From Oscillospiraceae bacterium (GTDB lineage Bacteria > Bacillota > Clostridia > Saccharofermentanales > UBA5734): a stretch of DNA of 36,177 bases. The notes beneath the pieces were generated by a model that made no database searches, was not told where the DNA came from, and worked only from the letters and a program-made list of their open reading frames with translations. This document shows positions 8,341-15,430 of the stretch, piece after piece (within the stretch, counting starts at the first letter, position 1; every line of letters begins with the position of its first letter). The translations under genes and the position numbers were made by a program. The stretch spans positions 1 through 36,177 of the forward strand of contig JAAYLM010000126.1 in the NCBI GenBank assembly GCA_012521915.1, in the 5' to 3' direction.

Positions 8341-9291
8341 ATGGGCAAGACAACCATCATGCTGATAACCGGCTTTCTGGGAGCCGGTAAGACAACGGTG
8401 CTGAACCACCTGCTTCAGCAACTCCCGGCAGGTGACCAGGAAAACGGCCAACCGCTAAAAGTCGGCGTTGTAGTCAATGAATTCGGCAAAGCCAGTATTG
8501 ACGCTCCTTTTCTGGCCGGTCAGGGCTACCAGGTGACAGAGCTGAACAACGGATCGATTTTCTGCCAGTGCCTCGCCGCCACCTTTATTGACACCATGGC
8601 GCATTTGCTGAGCTTTGACCTGGATTATCTGCTGATCGAAGGATCCGGCCTGGCCGACCCGGCCGGTATGAACACCAGGATGGATCGGCTCAAGCAAAAA
8701 ACAGAACGCCCCTACCGCTATGCAGGGTCAATCTGCGTGATTGACGCTCTGTATTACCGCAAATTGAGCCAAAGCCTGGAAACCATCAATCGCCAGATCC
8801 TGGCGTCTACCCTGATTGTGATCAACAAAGCCGATCTCGTCGATCCGGCAACCCTTGCTGAAGTCTCACAGAATGTCAGCAAGCGCAATCCACTGGCAGA
8901 GGTGGTGACCGTCAGTCATGGGCAACTGGATCCGGCTTATTTGGCCAGGCTGCGTAAATCCCGTCTGGCGCGCCGGCTAACTTCGTTGAACACGCCGGGC
9001 GGCCGACCGGAAACACTGCTGCTTCTGACAGATGATGTGCTGGAGGCAAAGCGCCTCGCGGCTTTTTCCGCCCGGATCATAACGCAGGCCTATCGTGTCA
9101 AGGGAATGGTACGCCTTGCCGAAGGGCTTTTCCGTCTGGATGCCGTTGGTCAGGATTTCTCGCTGACACCGCTGCCGATCAGCAGCGGCCGCTCTGAAAT
9201 TGTGGTTATCGCCTATCCAGGCGAGCACCTGCGCGAGCGTGTGGCCGAACTGGCCAGAGATATCCTGCAAGTCGAGGCCGAACTCGCTTGA
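8341..9291 (+). CDS. CobW/P47K-type (COG0523) GTPase with altered metal motif
   Basis: A 316-aa P-loop GTPase of the G3E group that includes CobW, UreG, HypB and MeaB. Visible parts are Walker A GFLGAGKTT (11-19), VVNEFGKASID (45-54), IEGSG (99-103), the guanine motif NKAD (162-165) and a C-terminal CobW_C-like region. The CxCC metal-binding site that defines most COG0523 metallochaperones is replaced by GSIFCQC (71-77). I associate this variant with CobW-like proteins near corrinoid methyltransferase systems, but only from memory. The ATG at 8341 follows GGGAAAGGGTG and gives the usual TTIMLITGFLG opening; the track start at 8287 adds unrelated residues. The gene is convergent with the Fe-S/cysteate-synthase operon, whose last stop is 6 bp away. 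Confidence 0.85.
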   Translation: MGKTTIMLITGFLGAGKTTVLNHLLQQLPAGDQENGQPLKVGVVVNEFGKASIDAPFLAGQGYQVTELNNGSIFCQCLAATFIDTMAHLLSFDLDYLLIEGSGLADPAGMNTRMDRLKQKTERPYRYAGSICVIDALYYRKLSQSLETINRQILASTLIVINKADLVDPATLAEVSQNVSKRNPLAEVVTVSHGQLDPAYLARLRKSRLARRLTSLNTPGGRPETLLLLTDDVLEAKRLAAFSARIITQAYRVKGMVRLAEGLFRLDAVGQDFSLTPLPISSGRSEIVVIAYPGEHLRERVAELARDILQVEAELA

Positions 9292-9297
9292 GCCGGT

Positions 9298-10035
9298 CTA
9301 TCTGCTTTCGGCATCATCTTTTTCCAGGTCTGCCGTGATCCTGCCGGACAGGTCAGAAAGCAGTGCCACAATCTGGCCGGTCTGCCATTTTTCCTGTTGT
9401 CCAGACGTCAAAAAAGCACCCAGACCGGCCACCACCTGCGCTTTGTGCCATACAGGCACCGCGATGGCAACACGATTATCCGGGCGTGAAAGAACGACAA
9501 ACCTCTTTTGCTTGATTTCCTGAAGATAGCGTCTGAAATCATCATAACTGGCAAACCGTCTGGGCAAGCCATAGTATTCCAGAATCTCATCCTGCTTGTG
9601 TCCTGGTTCATAGCTGAGCAGGATAAGACCCGTCGATGAGTTCATCACAGCGGCATTGGGACTGGCCTGCATGATGACTTCACCCCGGTCGCTGATCTCC
9701 ATGATGGTGTGCCGGACATGGTTGCGCAGAACAGACAAAGACAGGTACAGCTGATGCTTAAGCGCCGAAGCTGTAATGTGCTGGTGGGCAGCGACCAGCA
9801 ATTCGCGCCGGTACAGGTCACTGTGTGTCAGCGTGGTGGCCATGATCCCCAAGCGGTAGCCCCGCACCGGATCTTTCTGCAGATAGCCTGCTTCTGTCAG
9901 TGTTTTGACAATGCCGGCCACCGTTGATGGTTTCTCCTGCAGCTGGCCAGCCAGTTCGGAAAGACGTACCGGCTGGCCGCCATGCGTAGAAACCATTTCC
10001 AAAATGCGCAAACCTTTGATCATGACTTTTATCAT
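9298..10035 (-). CDS. IclR-family transcriptional regulator
   Basis: A 245-aa regulator with an N-terminal winged helix-turn-helix (about residues 5-66: GLRILEMVS...RLSELAGQLQ...STVAGIVKTL...YRLG) and a C-terminal IclR effector domain (about 75-245). Members bind 14-16 bp palindromes as dimers or tetramers and respond to small organic acids or sugars. The start ATG has a CAGGAG site 9 nt upstream. It is the last gene of a leftward operon and begins 25 bp after the PLP enzyme, so it is probably autoregulatory. The perfect TTCGACA-T-TGTCGAA palindrome at the operon promoter is its best candidate operator. The effector is unknown. Confidence 0.9.
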   Translation of the reverse strand: MIKVMIKGLRILEMVSTHGGQPVRLSELAGQLQEKPSTVAGIVKTLTEAGYLQKDPVRGYRLGIMATTLTHSDLYRRELLVAAHQHITASALKHQLYLSLSVLRNHVRHTIMEISDRGEVIMQASPNAAVMNSSTGLILLSYEPGHKQDEILEYYGLPRRFASYDDFRRYLQEIKQKRFVVLSRPDNRVAIAVPVWHKAQVVAGLGAFLTSGQQEKWQTGQIVALLSDLSGRITADLEKDDAESR

Positions 10036-10060
10036 GGACCCACTCCTGATTTTTTCTTTT

Positions 10061-11362
10061 TCAGGACGTCAGCGATGCCAGAATTTCCTGGCGGGTTTGC
10101 GCCAGCATTCCGGCCAGCTGCGCCTGGTCAATATCATCCGGATCAATCAGCAGATCCGCTATGACCGGCTGCGGGTTCAGATCCTTTTTGATGTTCAACC
10201 GTCCGCCGCCCGTTACATTCAGCATGATCACAGCCTGGCGGTTGATGAGCTTCTTCTCGCAGGCCTCAATCAGGGACGCCAGCGCAACGCCGGCTTCGGG
10301 ACACACATCACAGCCTTCGCTCGCAGCAAAAAGGTCCCTGGCCTGAGCCAGTGCCGTGTTATCGACGGCATACACGTGTCCGCCTGCTGCGCTCAGCGCA
10401 TCGAACAGACCCCCGGTTAACCCGTAGGGCGGCTTGCGGTTAGCCAGCACTTTGGCATCGATCGCCTGGCTCAGCCTGCGGGCTTCTGTTGTGTCCATCG
10501 GCGCGATCTCACGACGCCTGGTCTGCCATGCCTGGAAAATTGGTAAAAACGGGCTGTTCTGGGAAAGATGCAGCTGCATCAGTTTATGACCATACCGCCC
10601 GTCCCCAAGCAGCCGGAGATTAGCTTCATGAGCGGCGATCGCTCCGGTTCCGCTACCGATCGCCTGAAAATAGCAATCCGGTATCTGACCTATGGTAGTC
10701 GCGGCAGATAAAAGCGTTGTCCCCATCCCGTCACGCCGGGCGATGTTCCTGGCCCCGCCTTCCGCTTTGAAACCTTGCAGTACGCTGACCTTGTCTGAAA
10801 TCTGGATGGCGTCAAAGTAGTCGCTGTCTCCCGCTGCAGCCACAATACGCACCCACGGCTGCAATGGTTTTTCCTGCCAGAGCTCATTAAGTGATGATTG
10901 GGGCACCACAACCACCAGCGGTACACGGTTTTCTGAAGCGACTTTCAAAAAAGCGCGCGCTGTATTGCCGGCTGACGCGACCACCAGGACTTCTTGACTG
11001 TCCTGCGGATAGCGGGCGCAAACCGTGTAGGCTTCACATTCTTTGAAGCTTCCGGTTGTCATGAAGGCACCCCTGGCAGGCCAATAACCAGAAAAGGTGA
11101 TGTACAGGTTCTCCAGTCCGAGAACAGAAGCCAGGCGCTCGCTTCGGAAAGTCACCGGATAACCGGCAGAAGGCAGGACACGACTGACCGGCAGCCAGTC
11201 GGCGAAACGAAAGAGGCCGGGCTGTTCCGGACGGATATTGAGCTGGCTGGCCTGATACTCCGCACGTAACAGTGCCGGCCCGGCAGCGGCTGGGTTTACC
11301 AGGATAAAGCCGTCATCAACAAGGATCTGGCTGGTTTCCAGGCAGCGGATACGATAACGCAT
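10061..11362 (-). CDS. Cysteate synthase-like PLP-dependent enzyme
   Basis: A 433-aa fold-type II PLP enzyme, related to threonine synthase. Lys107 in TGSFKECEA is the Schiff-base lysine; SAGNT (130-134) and GSGTG (236-240) bind phosphate and cofactor. From memory it closely resembles archaeal cysteate synthase, which makes L-cysteate from O-phosphoserine and sulfite for coenzyme M synthesis. The shared stretches are LLRAEY, FRFADWLPV, FSGYWPARGA, EGGARNIARRDGMGT, GSGTGAIAAHEANLRL and NRKPPYGLTGGLYDAL-type sequences. The N-terminal zinc-ribbon cysteines often found in these enzymes are mostly absent (only Cys7). The start has GGAGGA 7 nt upstream. It lies downstream of three Fe-S proteins in one operon. 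The alternative is an unassigned threonine-synthase-like lyase; the family is firm, the exact reaction inferred. Confidence 0.75.
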   Translation of the reverse strand: MRYRIRCLETSQILVDDGFILVNPAAAGPALLRAEYQASQLNIRPEQPGLFRFADWLPVSRVLPSAGYPVTFRSERLASVLGLENLYITFSGYWPARGAFMTTGSFKECEAYTVCARYPQDSQEVLVVASAGNTARAFLKVASENRVPLVVVVPQSSLNELWQEKPLQPWVRIVAAAGDSDYFDAIQISDKVSVLQGFKAEGGARNIARRDGMGTTLLSAATTIGQIPDCYFQAIGSGTGAIAAHEANLRLLGDGRYGHKLMQLHLSQNSPFLPIFQAWQTRRREIAPMDTTEARRLSQAIDAKVLANRKPPYGLTGGLFDALSAAGGHVYAVDNTALAQARDLFAASEGCDVCPEAGVALASLIEACEKKLINRQAVIMLNVTGGGRLNIKKDLNPQPVIADLLIDPDDIDQAQLAGMLAQTRQEILASLTS

Positions 11363-11425
11363 AGCGGTCCTCCGATGCGTGTATGCGGGCAGCCGGACGG
11401 CTGCCCGCGTCAGGTGACAGTAAAA

Positions 11426-12271
11426 TCAGATTAGATCACCACGTCTGTTTTTCTTCCAGGGTTCTTTAACTCGAAAAGTGTTTTTCATGCTGCCGATACC
11501 TCGTGCCTCCAGGGCAGCTAGGCAGGTCCGGTTGCACACCGCCGCGAAGCGGTCCGGTTTGCCGCTCGGATGCAGCCGGTTAGCCATGCCGCCATTCGGG
11601 CATTTCTTGCACATCTCAAAATTAATCTCAGCCATGACAAACGTCTTGCCGCAGATTGTGCGGGTGACTTTCTTTTCCGTGCTGATCGCCTGTAAAGGGC
11701 ATGCGCTGACACAGGCGCCGCACTGGTCGCAGACCGTCTGGTCCAGCAATGGATCCGACATCAGGGGGGCATCGGTGATGATCATCTGGAAGCGCTGGCG
11801 ATGACCAAATTCAGGGGTTAACACATCCTGATTGAGACCTAGTTCACCGAGGCCGCAGGCTACAGCCGCGTAATCAAAGTCCGGTGTGACATTCGCAGCC
11901 GGACGTCCTTCAGCCACCGGCACGCCCATGGCCGTTGTCGAAGTCGGATTAGGGAAGATGGGGCAGGCTTCCCATCCGGCGTTCTCGATAAAACGGACCA
12001 GGTCATAGGTGACCTGAGCGACAAACTGATTATCCAGCCAGGTGTAGCCAAAATTACTGTAGCTGTTGATGTTGGTGCCCTCTTCGACACCACGCAGTGT
12101 ACCGCGTGGGATCATCTGGCCGATCAGGATCACCGTATGCCCCTCAGGGAAAATACTGAACGGATTATACTGTGGGTCCAGATCTGCGAAACGCTCTTTT
12201 TCGGCAAAACCAATCAGATCGATTTTCAGCTCCTGGGCCTTATCCTTTATTTCTTGCTTAAATGCGTTCAT
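11426..12271 (-). CDS. QueG/RdhA-like double [4Fe-4S] protein, paralog A
   Basis: A 281-aa cytosolic protein of the COG1600-like group, which shares its core with epoxyqueuosine reductase and reductive dehalogenase. The N-terminus (IKDKAQELKIDLIGFAEKERF) and the GLGELGLNQDVLTPEFG segment (141-156) match the region that cradles the corrinoid in those enzymes. The first cluster is CDQCGACVSACP (Cys181, 184, 187, 191). Candidate second-cluster ligands are Cys221, Cys224, Cys246 and Cys250. There is no Tat signal, unlike respiratory dehalogenases. It closely parallels paralog C (13398-14237), including the CNRTC motif. An AAGGAGG site precedes the start. The likely role is low-potential electron transfer or reductive chemistry; the substrate is unknown. 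Confidence 0.75.
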   Translation of the reverse strand: MNAFKQEIKDKAQELKIDLIGFAEKERFADLDPQYNPFSIFPEGHTVILIGQMIPRGTLRGVEEGTNINSYSNFGYTWLDNQFVAQVTYDLVRFIENAGWEACPIFPNPTSTTAMGVPVAEGRPAANVTPDFDYAAVACGLGELGLNQDVLTPEFGHRQRFQMIITDAPLMSDPLLDQTVCDQCGACVSACPLQAISTEKKVTRTICGKTFVMAEINFEMCKKCPNGGMANRLHPSGKPDRFAAVCNRTCLAALEARGIGSMKNTFRVKEPWKKNRRGDLI

Positions 12272-12297
12272 GCCATGCCTCCTTTGTCAGATAACGG

Positions 12298-13401
12298 TCA
12301 GTATTCATTTTCCCGCATTGCCGGATCGCGTTTATCCAGATAGGCTTCACGCCAGGGATTGATGCGCCCGACTTTTTCCTTTTGCTGCCAGGGAAGCATC
12401 CACAGTTTGCGCTTGTACAGCGGGTTTTTGAACAAATTCTTGATCGCTTTGCGTTTCTCCAGAGCGTCCATGCAGCTGCAGATGCAGCCGCGCGCACCGC
12501 AGAGGGCAAAATAGCCGACATGGCTCAACACATATTTGTAGTAGTGGATGATTGCGTTGTCCGGCTGGTCATAAACTGAACCCCAGGTGGCCAGAGCCAT
12601 GGTGTAGGTAAGGCGGTAAGCCTCTTCCTCAGTACCATTCATGTTCTGCACGTCCAGTTCCAGATTAGGCAGGTCCTTTTTCAAGAAGGGCGATATACGG
12701 TTGTTAAGACCGTGGTGCGTCAGGGTGCAGCGGCCCATGTCGACATCACCCCAGTGGATATCAACGCCACCCACATTGATGTGTATGTCTTTGTCTTCTG
12801 TTTTGGCCGGTGGGATCGCATTGCCGGGACAGTCAATGACACAACGTCCACATTGGTTACAAAGCGTCCCGGGCTGAATGATGGGATCCGGATCAAGTTC
12901 AGCGTCCGTCATGATCATGCCCAGGCGGACACGTGGCCCGAATTCCGGCGTCATGAAGACTTTGCCATGGCCCATCTCACCCAATCCCGCGCCGACGGCC
13001 ATGATGCGCACACTCATGGCCACATTGGGCAGACGGCCGGGCACGACTGGTTCTCCTTCGCCCATCCGTTCACTGACCGCCGGGTAATGCGGGATGGCTT
13101 CCCAGCCCATGTCTTCGATAAAACAGGACAAGGCATAGGTCAGCTTCGGGCGGAAAAGTGTATTGAGGCGATTGTAAGAATAAAAAGTGTAGTTATGCCA
13201 GTGGGTCCCTTCGATGATGCCGCGATAAGAACCACGGGGAATCCGCATGGCCAACATGATGATTGATTTGCATTCTGGAAAATAGTTCTTCGGGTTCATC
13301 AACGGAGGCGCTTCCTTGTAACGATCGATATTGCCGATGGCAATACAGTCAATACCCAGTTCTTTCGCCTTGTCTTTGATCATTTGCGATGTCAGTTTCA
13401 T
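12298..13401 (-). CDS. QueG/RdhA-like double [4Fe-4S] protein, paralog B (long form)
   Basis: A 367-aa homologue of the flanking two Fe-S proteins, but about 85 residues longer. It keeps the same N-terminal start (IKDKAKELGIDCIAIGNIDRY) and the core GAGLGEMGHGKVFMTPEFG (137-155). The first cluster is CNQCGRCVIDCP (Cys181, 184, 187, 191). Its second Cys cluster differs: a C-terminal CGARGCICSCMDALE (Cys301, 306, 308, 310) replaces the CxxC...CNRTC arrangement. The insert between the clusters (about 200-300) is rich in His, Trp and Asp, including DIHWGDVDMG. The start codon overlaps the upstream stop in an ATGA arrangement, so the two are translationally coupled, and GGAGGG precedes it. It is probably a catalytic partner or distinct subunit. 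The reaction is unknown. Confidence 0.75.
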   Translation of the reverse strand: MKLTSQMIKDKAKELGIDCIAIGNIDRYKEAPPLMNPKNYFPECKSIIMLAMRIPRGSYRGIIEGTHWHNYTFYSYNRLNTLFRPKLTYALSCFIEDMGWEAIPHYPAVSERMGEGEPVVPGRLPNVAMSVRIMAVGAGLGEMGHGKVFMTPEFGPRVRLGMIMTDAELDPDPIIQPGTLCNQCGRCVIDCPGNAIPPAKTEDKDIHINVGGVDIHWGDVDMGRCTLTHHGLNNRISPFLKKDLPNLELDVQNMNGTEEEAYRLTYTMALATWGSVYDQPDNAIIHYYKYVLSHVGYFALCGARGCICSCMDALEKRKAIKNLFKNPLYKRKLWMLPWQQKEKVGRINPWREAYLDKRDPAMRENEY

Positions 13402-14237
13402 TGGCGCCCTCCTTCGACGATTTCTACAGCTTCGCCGAACTCGTTTTTACCCCATGCCTGTCGTTTGCGGAAGCGCGCCTCAAACGTGTTGCTCAACACA
13501 CCGGCCTGCTCCAGTTCGTCCACACAGGTCCTGTTGCAGAGTGCCGCCAGACGATCCACACCATTCGGTCCGTTGACGGCTCCATTTTTGCAGATGGCGC
13601 ATTGTTGCTCATCGCGAGCGGCAACCTGCATGGTTTTGCCGCAGATACTGATGTTATAAGCCTTTTCCATATCCAAAGCCTGCAGGGGACAGATGCTGAC
13701 GCAGCGGCCGCAGCGTGTGCAGACCGGCTGGTCCAGCAAAGGGTCTGCCGGCAGACTGGCTTCAGTCAGAATCATGATAAAGCGCTGGCGGGGACCAAAA
13801 CGCGGCGTCAGAATTTCTCCGCTCAGACCGATCTCACCCAGACCGCAGGCAACTGCGGCATAGTTGAAATCAGGCTGAACCGTCCGGGCTACTCCGGAGA
13901 CTGAAACCTGCTTTTCCGGAACCAGCGGCATCGCCTCATAACCGCTGCGCTCAATAAAGGTCACTAATTCATATGCGGACTGGGCCAGAAACTCGTCAGC
14001 CAGCCAGCTTTTGCCAAAACTACCGTAATCGCCGAAATTGATGCCTTCTTCAACACCACGCAGACTGCCACGGGTGACGCGCCTGGCGATCATAATGACC
14101 GTCTGGGCAGCAGGGAACAGGGAAAACGGGTTTTTCTCTGCACTCAGACCGTCAAAGCGGTCACGCCCGGCAAAACCGATCATGTCGACCAGGGCAGTTT
14201 TGGCGGCTTGGCGGATCTCCTCCTTGAATTGAAGCAT
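13398..14237 (-). CDS. QueG/RdhA-like double [4Fe-4S] protein, paralog C
   Basis: A 279-aa protein, the first gene of the leftward operon. It has the same architecture as paralog A: an N-terminal alpha/beta region (IRQAAKTALVDMIGFAGRDRF), the core GLGEIGLSGEILTPRFG (132-148), the first cluster CTRCGRCVSICP (Cys173, 176, 179, 183), and further cysteines at 213, 216, 234 and 238 (CAIC, CNRTC). The binding site GAGGAGGAG is very strong. Both A and C carry RGSLRGVEEG- or RGTLRGVEEG-type sequences near residue 56 and lie on either side of the longer paralog B, which suggests a duplication and a multi-subunit complex. The promoter with an IclR-type palindrome lies about 100 nt upstream. The function is not known. 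Confidence 0.75.
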   Translation of the reverse strand: MLQFKEEIRQAAKTALVDMIGFAGRDRFDGLSAEKNPFSLFPAAQTVIMIARRVTRGSLRGVEEGINFGDYGSFGKSWLADEFLAQSAYELVTFIERSGYEAMPLVPEKQVSVSGVARTVQPDFNYAAVACGLGEIGLSGEILTPRFGPRQRFIMILTEASLPADPLLDQPVCTRCGRCVSICPLQALDMEKAYNISICGKTMQVAARDEQQCAICKNGAVNGPNGVDRLAALCNRTCVDELEQAGVLSNTFEARFRKRQAWGKNEFGEAVEIVEGGRQ

Positions 14238-14333
14238 AGACTCCTCCTCTCACGGGACAAAACATTGCTCAATGGACTTTTGCTTGAATTGAATTTTGCG
14301 GATCTTAAGCACCGCAGACAGAAGATGATAATG

Positions 14334-14348
14334 TTCGACATTGTCGAA
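14334..14348. promoter_or_regulatory. 15-bp palindromic operator (candidate IclR site)
   Basis: TTCGACA-T-TGTCGAA is perfectly symmetric, with 7-bp arms around one central base. It lies immediately downstream of the -10 of the Fe-S operon promoter, where a bound repressor would block initiation. The operon encodes an IclR regulator, and IclR proteins bind palindromes of this size. A related half-site (GGACAAT) lies at 14356-14362. Confidence 0.65.
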
Positions 14349-14377
14349 TATGTATGGACAATATTTCTCTATGTCAA
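14349..14377 (-). promoter_or_regulatory. Promoter of the Fe-S / cysteate synthase-like operon
   Basis: On the minus strand there is a perfect TTGACA -35 (14377-14372), a 17-nt spacer and TACATA (14354-14349) as the -10; CATATT slightly downstream is an alternative. The leader to the paralog C start codon is about 100 nt. The -10 abuts the 15-bp palindrome. I see no other feature in the 335-bp gap 14238-14572 except the terminator at 14492-14530. Confidence 0.65.
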
Positions 14378-14491
14378 ACAACCAACATTGTAAAACAGGA
14401 TGCCGCTTTCGTCAACAAAGTTAAGGACAAAAAGCGCGCGGATGCGGAAGACAGTAATTGAACCGGACATCCTGATTAATCATCTCCTAAA

Positions 14492-14530
14492 AAACGAACC
14501 TGCCACCGTTTACAGATGGCAGGTTCGTTT
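14492..14530 (-). terminator. Intrinsic terminator of the two-gene Gfo/Idh operon
   Basis: A perfect 14-bp stem (AAACGAACCTGCCA, 14492-14505, with TGGCAGGTTCGTTT, 14517-14530) and an 11-nt loop. On the minus strand it ends in a T run (TTTT). It lies about 43 nt beyond the stop of the Gfo/Idh gene at 14573 and insulates the next promoter. Confidence 0.85.
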
Positions 14531-14572
14531 GCTGATCGTTCATAAACACCAGGTTTCGTCAGCCTGGATAAG

Positions 14573-15430
14573 TTAAACATGCCCTGGAACCGCAATCCAC
14601 TTGCCGGGTTCTGCCATAGCCTGCAGGCCGGCATCGCGCATAGCTATGGTCGCGCAGGTTTCCCTGGCTGGAACAGGCGGTTTGCCATCCGTGAAAAAGC
14701 GCAGCAGATCATCGATAAACGGTTGCCAGAAATCAGCCTTGATGTCTCTGGCTGTGCCTTGCTGTCCGCTGGCCTGGATAACAAAAGAGAAACCGGTCCA
14801 GGGCAGTTGGCTGATCTGACTGCTGCGTCCGTCATCGTAGGTATACAGGATCACCGGTACCTCAGCAGTACCGACGGCCATGGCACGTCTGGCTCCGGGG
14901 CCCATCATCCGGACGATCATCTCCAATTGATGAATCACGTAGCTGGAGAACTGTCCCGGACCGCGGGTAGCCATGTATGTGACATCTGCCTGCCCAAGCT
15001 TCTGTTCTTCCAACCATTTCAATTCCTGAGCATATCGCAGCGCAGAGGTTGAATAGAGGGGGGTGTGGCCGGCTTCAGCCTGGGCGAAAAGCCGCACGGC
15101 CGCAGCCAGGTCAGGCGCGAAAGTCTTATCGATATAGGTCGGTTTTCCTGACTGGAGCGCTACCCGGGCCAGTGTCTCGTGCTGTTCCGGATGATCCGGT
15201 GATAAAACAACCAGGCAGTCACTGGCGGCAACCAGGGCCTCGACTGAAGGCATCGGCTTTACTGAAAAGCGCTCGCACCAAGCTTTTGTCCCCAGGCCAC
15301 CTGGCTTATCCATGGCAGCCCAGGCGTAGGAGATCTCGAAGCCGTCAATTTCCGAAGCGCTGATCCAGGCAGGATAATTGTTGGCATGCCATTCGTCCAG
15401 ATAGTAATCGATAAAGCCGATCTTCTTCAT
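14573..15430 (-). CDS. Gfo/Idh/MocA-family protein with atypical Rossmann start
   Basis: A 285-aa protein of the Gfo/Idh/MocA type (NAD(P)-dependent sugar or polyol oxidoreductases). The usual GxGxxG loop is absent; the protein opens with KKIGFIDYYLDEWHANNY. The catalytic EKP motif reads DKTF (Lys102). The segment CLVVLSPDHPEQHETLARVAL is a normal second part of the nucleotide domain, and the C-terminal half is shortened to about 170 residues (typical is 200-250). Its start overlaps the upstream Gfo/Idh stop by 4 nt (ATGA), so the pair is translationally coupled. It may be a non-catalytic partner or bind the cofactor differently. I recall similar proteins in other Clostridia and paenibacilli, always without a known substrate. 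Confidence 0.75.
   Translation of the reverse strand: MKKIGFIDYYLDEWHANNYPAWISASEIDGFEISYAWAAMDKPGGLGTKAWCERFSVKPMPSVEALVAASDCLVVLSPDHPEQHETLARVALQSGKPTYIDKTFAPDLAAAVRLFAQAEAGHTPLYSTSALRYAQELKWLEEQKLGQADVTYMATRGPGQFSSYVIHQLEMIVRMMGPGARRAMAVGTAEVPVILYTYDDGRSSQISQLPWTGFSFVIQASGQQGTARDIKADFWQPFIDDLLRFFTDGKPPVPARETCATIAMRDAGLQAMAEPGKWIAVPGHV

Noticed and set aside
12712-13266. ORF of 184 aa on the plus strand
   Set aside because: Antisense to Fe-S paralog B; the His/Asp-rich protein is a mirror of that gene.
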